64,000 bases of DNA from NCBI GenBank assembly GCA_031290255.1, contig JAITNW010000006.1, forward strand, positions 1-64,000, in the 5' to 3' direction. Each line of letters starts with the position of its first letter. Position 1 is the first letter of the stretch. This document shows, one piece after another, positions 24,589 to 34,953 of the stretch. A model generated the notes under the pieces. It had not been told where the DNA came from and did no database searches. It was given only the letters and a program-made list of their open reading frames with translations. The stretch comes from Candidatus Nomurabacteria bacterium. GTDB lineage: Bacteria > Patescibacteriota > Saccharimonadia > Saccharimonadales > Saccharimonadaceae. The position numbers and the translations under genes were made by a program.

Positions 24589-25581
24589 ATGTTTGAACTG
24601 ATTGATATGATTATCGTTCGACCGATAGTCAATTTACTCTTAGTGATTTATGCTTTTGTGGGGGATTTTGGGCTGGCAATTATATTATTTACGGTGCTGG
24701 TAAAGTTTGCGATGTGGCCTCTGGTGAAGAAGCAGCTGCACCAGACTAGGGTGATGAAGGAGATTCAGCCGGAGCTGACGGAGATAAAGAAGAATTGTAA
24801 GGGGAATAAGCAGCTAGAGTCTATGCAGATGATGGATCTGTATAAGAGGAAGAATGTGAAGCCTTTTCGTTCGATGTTGACACTGATTATCCAGTTGCCA
24901 ATTTTTATTGCTCTCTATACCGCGATTCGGGTGATGGTGACTACGCCTACTCCAGATCTTTCGGTGCAGAAATCGGCGTATAGTTTTGTGGAGCAATTGC
25001 CTAAGGTGCAGGATATAATCGTGGATCATGAATCGTTCCATCCGGCGTTGTTTGGGGTGGTGGATTTGTCGGCGACGGCAGGATTTGCGTCTATTAGTTC
25101 TGTGGTGATTTTGTTGTTTGCTTTGGCGGCGGCGGTGACACAGTATGTGATGGTGCGGCAGCAGAATCCGTCCAAGAAGAGTGAGAAAAAGCGTGGATTT
25201 AAGCAGATTATGAAGGAGGCAGCAGGTGGCAAAGAGGCCGATCAGGGTGAGCTTAATGCTGTAGTATCTGGGCAGATGACGAAGTTTATGCCAATTATGA
25301 TGCTGTTTATTATGATAAATTTGCCGGGAGCGTTGGTATTTTATTATTTGTTGACTAACTTGATTACCGTGGTGCAACAGAAGGTGATTCTGAATAGGAG
25401 TTATTCTGAGATGGAATCGACTACTGATAAGAAGATTCTGAAGGAGCTGAAAGCAGCGGAGGCTGAAATTGTCACGAAGTCTGATGAGCTTGATAAGACT
25501 AAAGCGAAACTGGAAACCAAAAAATCAAAACAAAACATTACGAGAATTACGGCTTCTAATAAAAAAAGAAGGAGAAAGTAA
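24589..25581 (+). CDS. yidC: YidC/Oxa1 membrane insertase
   Basis: GDFGLAIILFTVLVKFAMWPLVKKQLHQTRVMKEIQPEL; synteny. Confidence 0.95.
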   Translation: MFELIDMIIVRPIVNLLLVIYAFVGDFGLAIILFTVLVKFAMWPLVKKQLHQTRVMKEIQPELTEIKKNCKGNKQLESMQMMDLYKRKNVKPFRSMLTLIIQLPIFIALYTAIRVMVTTPTPDLSVQKSAYSFVEQLPKVQDIIVDHESFHPALFGVVDLSATAGFASISSVVILLFALAAAVTQYVMVRQQNPSKKSEKKRGFKQIMKEAAGGKEADQGELNAVVSGQMTKFMPIMMLFIMINLPGALVFYYLLTNLITVVQQKVILNRSYSEMESTTDKKILKELKAAEAEIVTKSDELDKTKAKLETKKSKQNITRITASNKKRRRK

Positions 25582-26036
25582 TGAATATTGATGAATCAAT
25601 AAGATTTGCAGCAAAATATATGGAAGATTTGCTGTCTTTTTTTGGGATAAATGTGGCGGTGTATTCGACGATTGAGGATGACGTGATACAGTTGTCGGTG
25701 CCGTCTACGAGTATGAACTCGCTCTTGATAGGGCGCAATGCGGATAATTTGCGGGCATTGCAACATATTGTGATGATGACGCTGACGGCGCGCAATGCGG
25801 AGGTGACGAGGGTGAATGTGGATGTGGCGGATTATAAGCGGCAGAGGGCAGGGAAGATTGAGGAGAAGGCGGAGGGGTGGATTGATGAAGTGAAGAGGAC
25901 GGGCGAGACTAAGGTGTTGGATCTGAATGCGGCGGATCGGAGGACTGTGCATAAGTTGGCTGAGGATTATTCGGATATTACGACTTATTCTGAGGGTGAG
26001 GGGCGGGATCGTCGGCTATATATTGCTAAGAAATAG
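25581..26036 (+). CDS. jag: Jag/KhpB-type R3H-KH RNA-binding protein
   Basis: LLIGRNADNLRALQHIVMM (KH), R3H region DRRTVHKLAEDYSDITTYSEGEGRDRRLYI. Confidence 0.9.
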   Translation: MNIDESIRFAAKYMEDLLSFFGINVAVYSTIEDDVIQLSVPSTSMNSLLIGRNADNLRALQHIVMMTLTARNAEVTRVNVDVADYKRQRAGKIEEKAEGWIDEVKRTGETKVLDLNAADRRTVHKLAEDYSDITTYSEGEGRDRRLYIAKK

Positions 26037-26127
26037 GTGTTTGGGGGTTCAAAAAGCCATGCCGGGCTTTACGGGTTAGGTGTATTGTAGCACAGATTTA
26101 CTTTTTTGTCAAGAGGTTGGGAGGGGA

Positions 26128-27885
26128 TTAGTTGGTTTTGGCGTAGCCGTTGCCGATGATGATGATGAAGTCTGATGGTTCGTTGTTTAGGCTATCTGGG
26201 ATGGTTGTTGTGATTTCTACATTATAGAAGTCGGAGAGGGTTTTTGCGGTGTTGGTCATGGATTTGGTTTTTTGGTAGATGACGATGCCTTCGGTGTTTT
26301 TTAGGGCTGTGGGGGCGTTGGTGGTGCTTTCTACGTAGAGGCCTTTTTCGGTGAGTTTTTTGCCTTCGGTGGCGGCTAGGCCGGAGGTTGTGGTGGCGTT
26401 CATTATTGTGATTTTGGCGTTTTCGGATGTGGAGGGGTTGCTGCTGAGTTTGTGGTCCATATAGTTGTGAATTGCTGTGTAATTGTCTACTCCGGCTTTG
26501 GGATAGACGTAGGAGAGGCAGCCTGGGCGGGTGCCACCACATTCTAGGTTGTTTACTCCTGGTACGGGTAGCATTCCTGTGGTGAGGAGCGCTCCTCCGT
26601 CGTCGTTGTCGAGGAGGGAGATTGCTTCCATATTGCCGATGTCGATGTTCCCTGCGAGTTTGAAGAGGGTTTTTAGTTCTTTGTCTTGGAAGTCCATGCG
26701 GATGTTGTCGCCGACGGCGTCTTTGATTTTGAGGGCGGCCATAAAATCGGTGACAAAGTTTGTGTCTTTGGCTCGCATGATAGTAGCTTGGATAATTTTT
26801 TGTTGAAATAATTCCCTGCTGAAATTACCGTCACTCGCTCCCCAACCTCCAGCTTCATTGCGTGCTCTTGCGACTGCTAAAGCATTCCAGCCACTTAGTT
26901 TGATTAGTTGGCCGTTTGGATAGTTTATGACGTAACAATTACATGCTTTGCTCCAGTCGGCAAGACCTTTTTTGCTAGTCGTTTCGATAGTGACGGTATT
27001 GGGGTCGCTCCATGTTTGACCCCCATAAGTGAATACGACGTATATGCCGTCAAGGGCGCTGACGACGTCGACGAGAGCTTGCCAGTTTACGTGTACGAAA
27101 TATTGGATTTCGATACCAAGAATTTTCTCAACTTCAATGGCGAGTGATCTAGCTGCTAATTTTTCGTGTTCTTGGCGACTCTCTTCCGTGCCGGAATTCT
27201 TTGAGTAGGCGCAATAATAGAGTTCGTTTAGTTTGCTTGTGGAGGTGCAGGTTTTGGTCTTCATGTCTCGTGGTAAGCTTATGGTTTTGACGTCGCCCGT
27301 TTCTTGGTTGATTGATGCAACCATCATGGAGTCGGTGAGCCACCCGCCGTCATAATTGGGGTCGTCCATACTGTACCCTTCTGTGCCAAAAACGAGTACG
27401 TTGGTGCGGCCACTTGACGGGTCCGTTTTTAATGGCGTATCTGGATCGGCCGTAATTACGTCCCAGAGGTTGCCGCCGCCTGTGACGCGAGAGATAAAAT
27501 CGTTCCCTTGGATGTACGCCCAAGTGCAAAGGCCAATAATTATGATAAGTAAGAATGCGGAGATACTAAGAATTATTCTACGGACTTTATGCTTCTTCTT
27601 TTTTTGTCCTTTTTTCGCGCGTTTCACTAATTTTTTGCGGTCTTTGTTGTTTTGGGGTAATTCTTCTTTCTCTGGGGGTAGGCCAATTAAATCAGTGGGG
27701 TCAGAATCTTGGACGCTACTAAGAAAATCCCTGATAGCGGCTTCATTCTCGGGGTTGATTGGGGAAAGAGTATTTTGGAATTTAGGTGTAGGTTCCTTGG
27801 TATTTCTTGGAGAAGATTCTGTATTGGTCCTGCCAATAGTTTTCTTTGATCTTCGCCGTAACCCATCAATTGATTTATTGTTCAT
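26128..27885 (-). CDS. LytR-CpsA-Psr (LCP) family protein with LytR C-terminal domain
   Basis: NVLVFGTEG..DSMMVASINQETGDVKTISLPRDM; ARARNEAGGWGASDGNFSRELFQQKI. Confidence 0.88.
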   Translation of the reverse strand: MNNKSIDGLRRRSKKTIGRTNTESSPRNTKEPTPKFQNTLSPINPENEAAIRDFLSSVQDSDPTDLIGLPPEKEELPQNNKDRKKLVKRAKKGQKKKKHKVRRIILSISAFLLIIIIGLCTWAYIQGNDFISRVTGGGNLWDVITADPDTPLKTDPSSGRTNVLVFGTEGYSMDDPNYDGGWLTDSMMVASINQETGDVKTISLPRDMKTKTCTSTSKLNELYYCAYSKNSGTEESRQEHEKLAARSLAIEVEKILGIEIQYFVHVNWQALVDVVSALDGIYVVFTYGGQTWSDPNTVTIETTSKKGLADWSKACNCYVINYPNGQLIKLSGWNALAVARARNEAGGWGASDGNFSRELFQQKIIQATIMRAKDTNFVTDFMAALKIKDAVGDNIRMDFQDKELKTLFKLAGNIDIGNMEAISLLDNDDGGALLTTGMLPVPGVNNLECGGTRPGCLSYVYPKAGVDNYTAIHNYMDHKLSSNPSTSENAKITIMNATTTSGLAATEGKKLTEKGLYVESTTNAPTALKNTEGIVIYQKTKSMTNTAKTLSDFYNVEITTTIPDSLNNEPSDFIIIIGNGYAKTN

Positions 27886-27923
27886 CTGACCATTTTACCA
27901 TAAGTTGCGTTGGCCGCATTAAA

Positions 27924-29366
27924 TTATTCGTTGCAGTTTTCTCTTATGGGTATTTCTCTTCCGTTTATGGGGTAATAAGTTGTGTAGTAGAATGTTTGTG
28001 TGTAAGCAAAAGGGGATTCTGTGTGGGGGAAGCGGAATATCTTGGATGTTTGAGGTATGTTGGCTTGGGCTACTGCATTGGCGTCTAGGCAGTTATTGTT
28101 TTCTATAGATATTAGGGCCTCTTGCGTGGCGTTTAGGGTGCGTTGCAAGAATATGAAATTATCTATAATCATTGCCGTGATGAGTAGAGTAGAAAATAGG
28201 AATATGGTATTGAGTATTTTAGTATTTTTTAAATATGAGATTAAGGAAGTTAATAAATACGTAATGGGGATTAGTAGGGAGCAAAATGCTACTACGGTTA
28301 AGCGTTGCGTGACGTAAATTACGAAAGAGCAGAGGCTTATGTAAAATATTGAAAATATCACAGGAGTGACGAGAGATAGGTAGTGGCTGTAGCAAATAAG
28401 CTGTTGATTTTTTGGGTGTTTTTTGAGGACAAGTTGGTAGAAAACTACTGTTCCAGTAATAGCTAGAAGGATGAACGGTAGGTAAGAGTACGCGTTGTGG
28501 ATGAAATTTGCTGTGAGTTCTGGGAGGACTTTGATGGGGTTGCTCAACAAGCTATTGATACTAGATGAGCCCATGTAGCCATCGTTTGCTCTGTCGATGG
28601 TGGTTGCTGTGCTATTACCAATAATAAATATAAATATGAATCCAGATATGATTCCGAGGATACCAAAGAGATAATCTTTGCTCTGCGTGAGTATAGTCTT
28701 AATCTTCTGTTTGTGGTATATGAGTTGCCACAGGGCGAACATGGTAGCGGTAAGGGTAAATGCGAAGGAGCTTATTTCTGTGGCTGAAGCAAAGAGAAAA
28801 CCGAATAATAAAAACAGTGCGTTGAACCAGCCTCTATCAAGCCGTTTTTGTAATTTGTCTTTCCAGAACCAGAAATATCCAAAGAGAAGAGCGAAAAAGA
28901 CGGCGGGAACATAATTGTGCACATTAGAGAAGCCTTTGAAGAACATTTCAGTAAATGGAGATAGGATAAGGATAATGAATGATACTGCAGCCGCTGCAGA
29001 GTCTTTGTATCGGAGCCGGAGTTTCTTGCCGCCGAGAGCCATCATAGAGATTATATATATGATGCTAAAGGCCATAACTGCGTCTAGGAGGCGAATAATA
29101 GTTTCGAATCCTAAGGTGGGTATATTGTGGAATTGCCATATAACGAGATGGTGGAACACTTGCCCTATTCTAGGGATGACCTCTATGGTGATTGCTATGG
29201 TTTGGCCGGTTCCACTCCAGCCAGAAGAGGACATATGGCGTTGCTGAAATATATCTTCGCCAGATATGGGCTTCATAAGCATTTCTACGAGGAAAAAAGA
29301 GGCAATTAGCGCGAAGATGATTAATGCTATGGTTTTTTCAAATGTAATTTTGTGTGATTTTTTCAT
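27924..29366 (-). CDS. Polytopic membrane protein (glycan-cluster, DUF6056-like)
   Basis: ~12 hydrophobic segments; FFKGFSNVHNYVPAVFFALLFGYFWF. Confidence 0.45.
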   Translation of the reverse strand: MKKSHKITFEKTIALIIFALIASFFLVEMLMKPISGEDIFQQRHMSSSGWSGTGQTIAITIEVIPRIGQVFHHLVIWQFHNIPTLGFETIIRLLDAVMAFSIIYIISMMALGGKKLRLRYKDSAAAAVSFIILILSPFTEMFFKGFSNVHNYVPAVFFALLFGYFWFWKDKLQKRLDRGWFNALFLLFGFLFASATEISSFAFTLTATMFALWQLIYHKQKIKTILTQSKDYLFGILGIISGFIFIFIIGNSTATTIDRANDGYMGSSSINSLLSNPIKVLPELTANFIHNAYSYLPFILLAITGTVVFYQLVLKKHPKNQQLICYSHYLSLVTPVIFSIFYISLCSFVIYVTQRLTVVAFCSLLIPITYLLTSLISYLKNTKILNTIFLFSTLLITAMIIDNFIFLQRTLNATQEALISIENNNCLDANAVAQANIPQTSKIFRFPHTESPFAYTQTFYYTTYYPINGREIPIRENCNE

Positions 29367-30529
29367 GGTTTTTTAGAATTTGCTAGTTGTGAAAGTAGCC
29401 AATTTGCACTTTCTTTACGAAGCCTGTCTAGTTTTTTGTCTACAATGGCCCAGTTTATTTTGGGTAAGCCGCGTACGTCGAAGTCTTTGAAAGAAGATTC
29501 ATATACGAGACGTTCGGATAGTCCGAGTTTTGAAAGTAGATTTTTGTAGCGAGTTGCACTACCACTGGTTTTTGAGCCGTTGGAACATATTGTGATGAAG
29601 TCGGTATGGTTGAGGATTGAGAATACGGTGCCGTGAAAGCCGTCCGTGACTGCAAGCTCTGCGTCTGCGAAGCCTTTTAACCACTGTTCTACCGCTGGAA
29701 GATCTTGGCTACTGTATCCTGCGATACCATCTGATTTTTTGCCTAGGTCTTTAGCGATTTTTTGCGTGAATTTTTGCATTGCGCAATCTGGGGTATCGCG
29801 TAAAATGTAGAAAAAAACCGGTTTTACTTCATGCAGTTTAAACGTTGGGTTGTCGATTAGCTCACGATAGCTATCAGCTGACAACAAAATAGTTGGATCT
29901 ACAACCTCTTTAGCATCTATTCCCCATATTTTCTTGGCTATTGTTATGCCAGATTGCTCGCGAATAGAGACTGAATTAAATTTTTGCATCAGTTTCTTGG
30001 CGGTAGTTTGCGCAAGTGGATTATCTGGCTCCAGTATGACGTCTTTGCCAAAGCTGGGTGCATATGTAATCCGTTTTGCTGGCCATTTTACAAAGCTGAG
30101 GAGAAAATTCGTCCATGAACAAAAGAATTCATTACGAATTACGCCATAGTGAAATACTTGGTCTGAGCCGACGATGTATGTTTGATATTTTTTATTGAGA
30201 GGAGGGAGGAAGAGACGCTGGTTAATGCGTTTGTTGCAGAATTTACTCATTTTGGAATAGTTGTATAGGCTGCTAGATTTGATGTAGTTTTTTCTTTTGC
30301 CTTTTAGAGTCAATATGAAAAATCGCAGAGGAGCAAGTATCCAAGATTGACGAATCATGTATTGGCGCGGGTAGTAACCGTAAAAGTAATAACTAATAAA
30401 GTTGTAGCCGTTATTTTGTAGGAATTTTTGTAGCGCCCAGCGTTGGATGACGTTGCCGTAATTATTGTTGGTAGTAGTAGTGACTATGGCGCCGTCTATT
30501 TGGCTAGATGGTGTTTTGGCTGAATTCAT
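29363..30529 (-). CDS. Polysaccharide pyruvyl transferase family protein
   Basis: GSDQVFHYGVI..APSFGKDV..AVTDGFHGTVFSILNH. Confidence 0.8.
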   Translation of the reverse strand: MNSAKTPSSQIDGAIVTTTTNNNYGNVIQRWALQKFLQNNGYNFISYYFYGYYPRQYMIRQSWILAPLRFFILTLKGKRKNYIKSSSLYNYSKMSKFCNKRINQRLFLPPLNKKYQTYIVGSDQVFHYGVIRNEFFCSWTNFLLSFVKWPAKRITYAPSFGKDVILEPDNPLAQTTAKKLMQKFNSVSIREQSGITIAKKIWGIDAKEVVDPTILLSADSYRELIDNPTFKLHEVKPVFFYILRDTPDCAMQKFTQKIAKDLGKKSDGIAGYSSQDLPAVEQWLKGFADAELAVTDGFHGTVFSILNHTDFITICSNGSKTSGSATRYKNLLSKLGLSERLVYESSFKDFDVRGLPKINWAIVDKKLDRLRKESANWLLSQLANSKKP

Positions 30530-30568
30530 AGATTGATTATATTTTAATAGACGTATAAAGTAAATTGC

Positions 30569-32110
30569 TTAGCGGGAGCGACGTGGCTTCTTAGCTAGTT
30601 TTTTCTTAATAAAATCTTTGCCGAATTTGGCGAAATACTGGAATTCTTCAGATTTGCGAAAAATGAGCCAATATAGAATGCTTGGCGCGACGACAGAGAT
30701 TAGGCCTTTTATTAAGAAATCAGTGATTGCGTTATTTAGATTGATAAAATGGACGATGCCGCCTACTCCGATCCAGGCAACGATGAATAGTCCGAAATAT
30801 TTCAAAAAGAGAAGGATATATTCTGCCTTCGTTCTTTTTAGGACTAGCTTGAAGGCATACTTCGGAAAGCTGTAGAGATGTAGGAAGAGATTACTTAGGG
30901 CAGAGCCGATAAACACGCCCGGTAGACCGATTAGGAAAGCGAGTGCGATAGAGGCAACAAGATTGATGAGGGCCTCAACTACTGGGACGAAGCGGTTTTC
31001 ATATAGTATGCCGGCAGAAGCTAGGACGCTACTAATCGGTAGGCGTGTGGATTGGAAATAGAAATTGAGTATCAGGGCGATGACGGTGGCATCGGAAAAT
31101 AGAAAATCTGGACCAAGCCAAAGCTTGATGAATGGGGTAATGCAGAAGTAAGTGGCAATACAGACAACGGCATAAACCCAGAAGTTGAGGAACATAATTT
31201 TTTTGGTCATTTGATATAGTTTTTTGACGCTTTCGCTAGCTAGTATATTCCCAAGACTTGCGGTCATGGATTTAAAAAGCTGGCCGAATAGTAAGTCTAA
31301 GGAATTAAGAACCATAAAGTAGTTTGCATAAAGACCTACGCTTATGACGCTGAAAATTTGTGAAATTATTATATTGTCCGTCGAGAATACTACATATGTG
31401 GCAGCATTATGATAGGCGGAGCCGTACATTTTCTTTTTAATGTCGGTTTTTGTATTGGTATCTAGTTTGGTTTTTTTATTTATATATGGGTAGCGTTTTT
31501 GGACAATTTTATTTATGGTTAGGTTTTCTAGTATTTTTAATACTACAGTTAATAATGTGTAAAGATAGAAATTTCGAGTAAGGAGAAGGATGAGTATTCT
31601 CGCAGTGTATAACACAATATGTTGGGCAGTAAGGACGTAGTTTATAATAAAGCCTTTTTGATCTGCCGATAAGAGTGGTCGGCGATAATTAAATGCATAG
31701 GAAAATAGAGCATTTGTAATGAATAGGCCAAATATAATATATAGGTTATTATTGACTGCGGTTTCACCTACGAATGCTGGCGCGAAGGGCAGTAGTATGA
31801 GCCCGCCCACGATGATGATTCCAGAGACTATCCTGCATGCCTTGTGATAAAATTGCATGAGAGCGGCTACTTTGGCGGTATTTCTGTTTGCCAATGGTTT
31901 ATATAGATGGAATATGACGGCGGTGCTGATACCTAAATCGGTGAGCGTGAGAATAGAAATGACGCTCGTGAAGACACTATTTACCCCAGAATATTCGACA
32001 CCCAATGAAGAAATAAAAATTCTTTGAGTTATGAAACCTAGTACGGCGGTAATCGTATTTAGGATGATGCCGCTAACTGCTGTTTTGGCTGAAGCTACTT
32101 TTCTGCTCAT
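30569..32110 (-). CDS. Wzx-type flippase (polysaccharide biosynthesis)
   Basis: 12-14 TM profile; FISSLGVEYSGVNSVFTSVISILTLTDLGISTAVIFHLYKPLA. Confidence 0.8.
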   Translation of the reverse strand: MSRKVASAKTAVSGIILNTITAVLGFITQRIFISSLGVEYSGVNSVFTSVISILTLTDLGISTAVIFHLYKPLANRNTAKVAALMQFYHKACRIVSGIIIVGGLILLPFAPAFVGETAVNNNLYIIFGLFITNALFSYAFNYRRPLLSADQKGFIINYVLTAQHIVLYTARILILLLTRNFYLYTLLTVVLKILENLTINKIVQKRYPYINKKTKLDTNTKTDIKKKMYGSAYHNAATYVVFSTDNIIISQIFSVISVGLYANYFMVLNSLDLLFGQLFKSMTASLGNILASESVKKLYQMTKKIMFLNFWVYAVVCIATYFCITPFIKLWLGPDFLFSDATVIALILNFYFQSTRLPISSVLASAGILYENRFVPVVEALINLVASIALAFLIGLPGVFIGSALSNLFLHLYSFPKYAFKLVLKRTKAEYILLFLKYFGLFIVAWIGVGGIVHFINLNNAITDFLIKGLISVVAPSILYWLIFRKSEEFQYFAKFGKDFIKKKLAKKPRRSR

Positions 32111-32133
32111 ATTATTATTCTATCATTATGGCA

Positions 32134-33471
32134 CTAAGATAGGCGTTTGCGCGTATTTTGTTTGTTGTTATTGTAATAACTAAATAGAAATATCGTGAAG
32201 AGCGTGACTAGGGCTCCAAGATTGGCAGACCAGAGAGCGGTACCTTTGACCTGAAATATAAAGAAGGATAATAGTACACCTATCATCAGCATGCGCTCCT
32301 CGGTGTTTTGTGGGTTGGTGACACGGATTGCATAATATGAAAGAAGGCTATATATGATTAGGCAACCTATAAGCCCAAAAAACCATATGTCATTGATGTA
32401 GCCTACGTCAGAATGAGAGTAACCCACTGAACCGTATAGGCTGTGTCCTTGCCCAACTATTAAACCTGTCGGCGTTTCTGGTAGTTGCCAGAAGCTCTCA
32501 CTGAATAGTACTTCTCCGACACCGCCATTCGCGCTTTCACCACCCGATATGAAGGCGGTGAATACAGAGCTGAAATCGGCTATTGTATTAGCTCTCATTC
32601 TTGGGTTTAAGTCATAGACTATATTCACTGCTAATATGATTGCGCTAAGAGTTACTGCGACTGAGCCGAATAGTGTTGCAAATTGTTTGGCTTTTGCCTG
32701 TAATGAAATATTAAAATTTCGTATGATTTTAAAAATATAACCGAAGAGGAGAGCTATAACGATGACTCCTATGATAATGATGCCTGTACGGGCGTTGATG
32801 ATAGTTGCGGCAATCATGGGGATGGAAAGGAGTAGATATTTTACTTTGCGCCTATTGATGGCGACATAGAGCGGGAGAGTGGCTAATATGCCCATTCCGT
32901 AGCCAAAATGATCGAAAAGATCTTTCGCGAATCCGAATAGCCGGAATTCGGCCAAATAGCTTCTAGCGATGGTCTCGTTGTCGATGTTATTGCGCATTAT
33001 ATTGAGCAGGATATTTTTTATTTCAGGAGAAATTAGGGCTAAAAGGGCGAAGACTGACTCTATTATGCCGGCGTAGATTGCTGCCATGATGGCTTCGTGT
33101 TTGGTGATATTGTGTCTTTTGCAGACACATAAAAAATATAAAATACAAATTAATCCCATAGGGCAACTTAAGAATAGCCGGGCTGAAGTCATAATAATGT
33201 CGGTTACGGAGTGTATGTTGTCAGTGGTGAAATTGATGCAGGCGCCTACGAATGCTAATACAATGACGACAATGAATATCTTTATGAAGTTATTCATTTT
33301 TGTAGCTTTGATGATCTGAAGGGCTTCTTGGCGGTACCGATGCAGAAGCATAAATAGGGAGAATGCAGTGATAATATAGAAGAAACTAACTTTTGGAATA
33401 ATAGGAGGTGCAAAAAAGAATAAAAATAGGTAAAAAGAAAGATAGGCTATCAGTTTCTTGCGGCTTTTCAT
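32134..33471 (-). CDS. Wzy/O-antigen ligase-like polymerase
   Basis: Polytopic; NARTGIIIIGVIV, GYSHSDVGYINDIWFFGLIG. Confidence 0.7.
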   Translation of the reverse strand: MKSRKKLIAYLSFYLFLFFFAPPIIPKVSFFYIITAFSLFMLLHRYRQEALQIIKATKMNNFIKIFIVVIVLAFVGACINFTTDNIHSVTDIIMTSARLFLSCPMGLICILYFLCVCKRHNITKHEAIMAAIYAGIIESVFALLALISPEIKNILLNIMRNNIDNETIARSYLAEFRLFGFAKDLFDHFGYGMGILATLPLYVAINRRKVKYLLLSIPMIAATIINARTGIIIIGVIVIALLFGYIFKIIRNFNISLQAKAKQFATLFGSVAVTLSAIILAVNIVYDLNPRMRANTIADFSSVFTAFISGGESANGGVGEVLFSESFWQLPETPTGLIVGQGHSLYGSVGYSHSDVGYINDIWFFGLIGCLIIYSLLSYYAIRVTNPQNTEERMLMIGVLLSFFIFQVKGTALWSANLGALVTLFTIFLFSYYNNNKQNTRKRLS

Positions 33472-33560
33472 GTGTGTTTTATTATAACTTAAAATGCTTA
33501 ATATCGCAAGGATTTGTTATTTTGGTAGCGCACGTATACTGTGGTATAATATTCTGTATT

Positions 33561-34127
33561 ATGACAAAATTTACGATAAAAAATTATCTGATTTGTTGGC
33601 TAAGAATATGGCCAATTACTTTAGTTTTCGTGTTGGCTGGACTTGGGTTTGGAGTATGGGCTTCAAGTAGTTTAGTTCAGAGCTATAGGAGCGGTGCGAC
33701 TATCTTGATAGTAAATCCAGCAGAGAATGTGGTGTCGACAGACTACACGACTATTATGAATAGCAGGATGGTCTCTGAGGAAGCAAGAAAGGGACTTGAT
33801 GATGACGATGATGATATTTGCACGTTGTTAGGCACTGGCGTTGGTAATGTTCTAAATGTAAGTGCGGACTGTACGTCTAGTGTAGAAGAAAGTGAAAGAC
33901 TGTTAGCTGGTGGAGTTGGAGCGTTTGAGTCGGCAGTTAGAAGTATCTACGAGGACGATACGATTAGGGTGACGAAGGTTTCTGGTGATATGAAGGCCGT
34001 GGAGACCGTGACGGGCCAAGATTATGCATTTAAGATTGTGGTGCCTGTGTTTGCTGCGATGGCTTTATCTGCGATTGTTGCTTTTATCTGGCTTGACTAT
34101 AAATCTAGTGAATCAAGGAAAAAATGA
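33561..34127 (+). CDS. Wzz/capsule chain-length-determinant-like membrane protein
   Basis: Two TMs flanking short extracytoplasmic part, SLVQSYRSGATILIVNP; TATAAT at 33545-33550, start 33561. Confidence 0.6.
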   Translation: MTKFTIKNYLICWLRIWPITLVFVLAGLGFGVWASSSLVQSYRSGATILIVNPAENVVSTDYTTIMNSRMVSEEARKGLDDDDDDICTLLGTGVGNVLNVSADCTSSVEESERLLAGGVGAFESAVRSIYEDDTIRVTKVSGDMKAVETVTGQDYAFKIVVPVFAAMALSAIVAFIWLDYKSSESRKK

Positions 34128-34948
34128 CGTCAAGTGGACTTTCTTGTTCGGTTTTAATTTGCGTATATAGAGGGGATAAGGTGGCTTATCTTTTGGAATC
34201 TATTGAGAGTATTCTAGGGCAGTCGGTTTTGCCAAGTGAAATAATCGTAGTGGTTGATGGGCCCGTCAGTGAAGGACTGGCTGAGGCTATTGAGGGTTGT
34301 GAAAAAAGAAGTAAGTTGATAAAGGTTGTGAAATTGCTAAGGAATGTTGGGGTTGGGGCAGCAAGCAATGAGGGCATAAAACATTGTGCTAATGAGCTCG
34401 TCGCGAAAATGGATGCGGATGACATAGCCGCGCCGAATCGTATTGAATTACAGCTTGGCGCATTCGTGAAAGACCCAAAATTAACACTTTTGGGTGGGCA
34501 ATTAGCTGAGTTTTCCGGGAAAGTCTCTAATGTAGTTTCGTATCGAAAAGTCCCAACGGTTACTAAGGAAATAAGACGTTTTGCTCGGAGACGTTCGCCA
34601 TTCAATAACCAAACAGTTATGTTCAAAAAGTCTGTAGTTGTCGCCGTGGGTGGATATCCAAAATTGAATCGTGCAGAAGATTATTATTTGTATTCGAAAT
34701 TGATTGCCCATAAATATAAGGTAGGAAATTTACCAGACGTATTGGTCTTTTTTAGATTGGATGAAAATGCTCTAGGACGTAGGAAAACTTGGCGACATAC
34801 AAAAGAAGTTATTAACGCCAGGAACGAAATTCGAAAACTTGGGATATCTAATATATGGGATTTGGCCCTAACGACTGTGGGGCAAATTGGCGTATTTGTT
34901 CTACCAACTTTCTTTATGAGGTGGGTATACAAGTTGTTGCGAAAATAG
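34124..34948 (+). CDS. Family 2 glycosyltransferase
   Basis: SVLICVYRGDKVAYLLESIESILGQS, LVAKMDADDIAAPNRIELQ. Confidence 0.88.
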   Translation: MTSSGLSCSVLICVYRGDKVAYLLESIESILGQSVLPSEIIVVVDGPVSEGLAEAIEGCEKRSKLIKVVKLLRNVGVGAASNEGIKHCANELVAKMDADDIAAPNRIELQLGAFVKDPKLTLLGGQLAEFSGKVSNVVSYRKVPTVTKEIRRFARRRSPFNNQTVMFKKSVVVAVGGYPKLNRAEDYYLYSKLIAHKYKVGNLPDVLVFFRLDENALGRRKTWRHTKEVINARNEIRKLGISNIWDLALTTVGQIGVFVLPTFFMRWVYKLLRK

Positions 34949-34953
34949 AGGGC

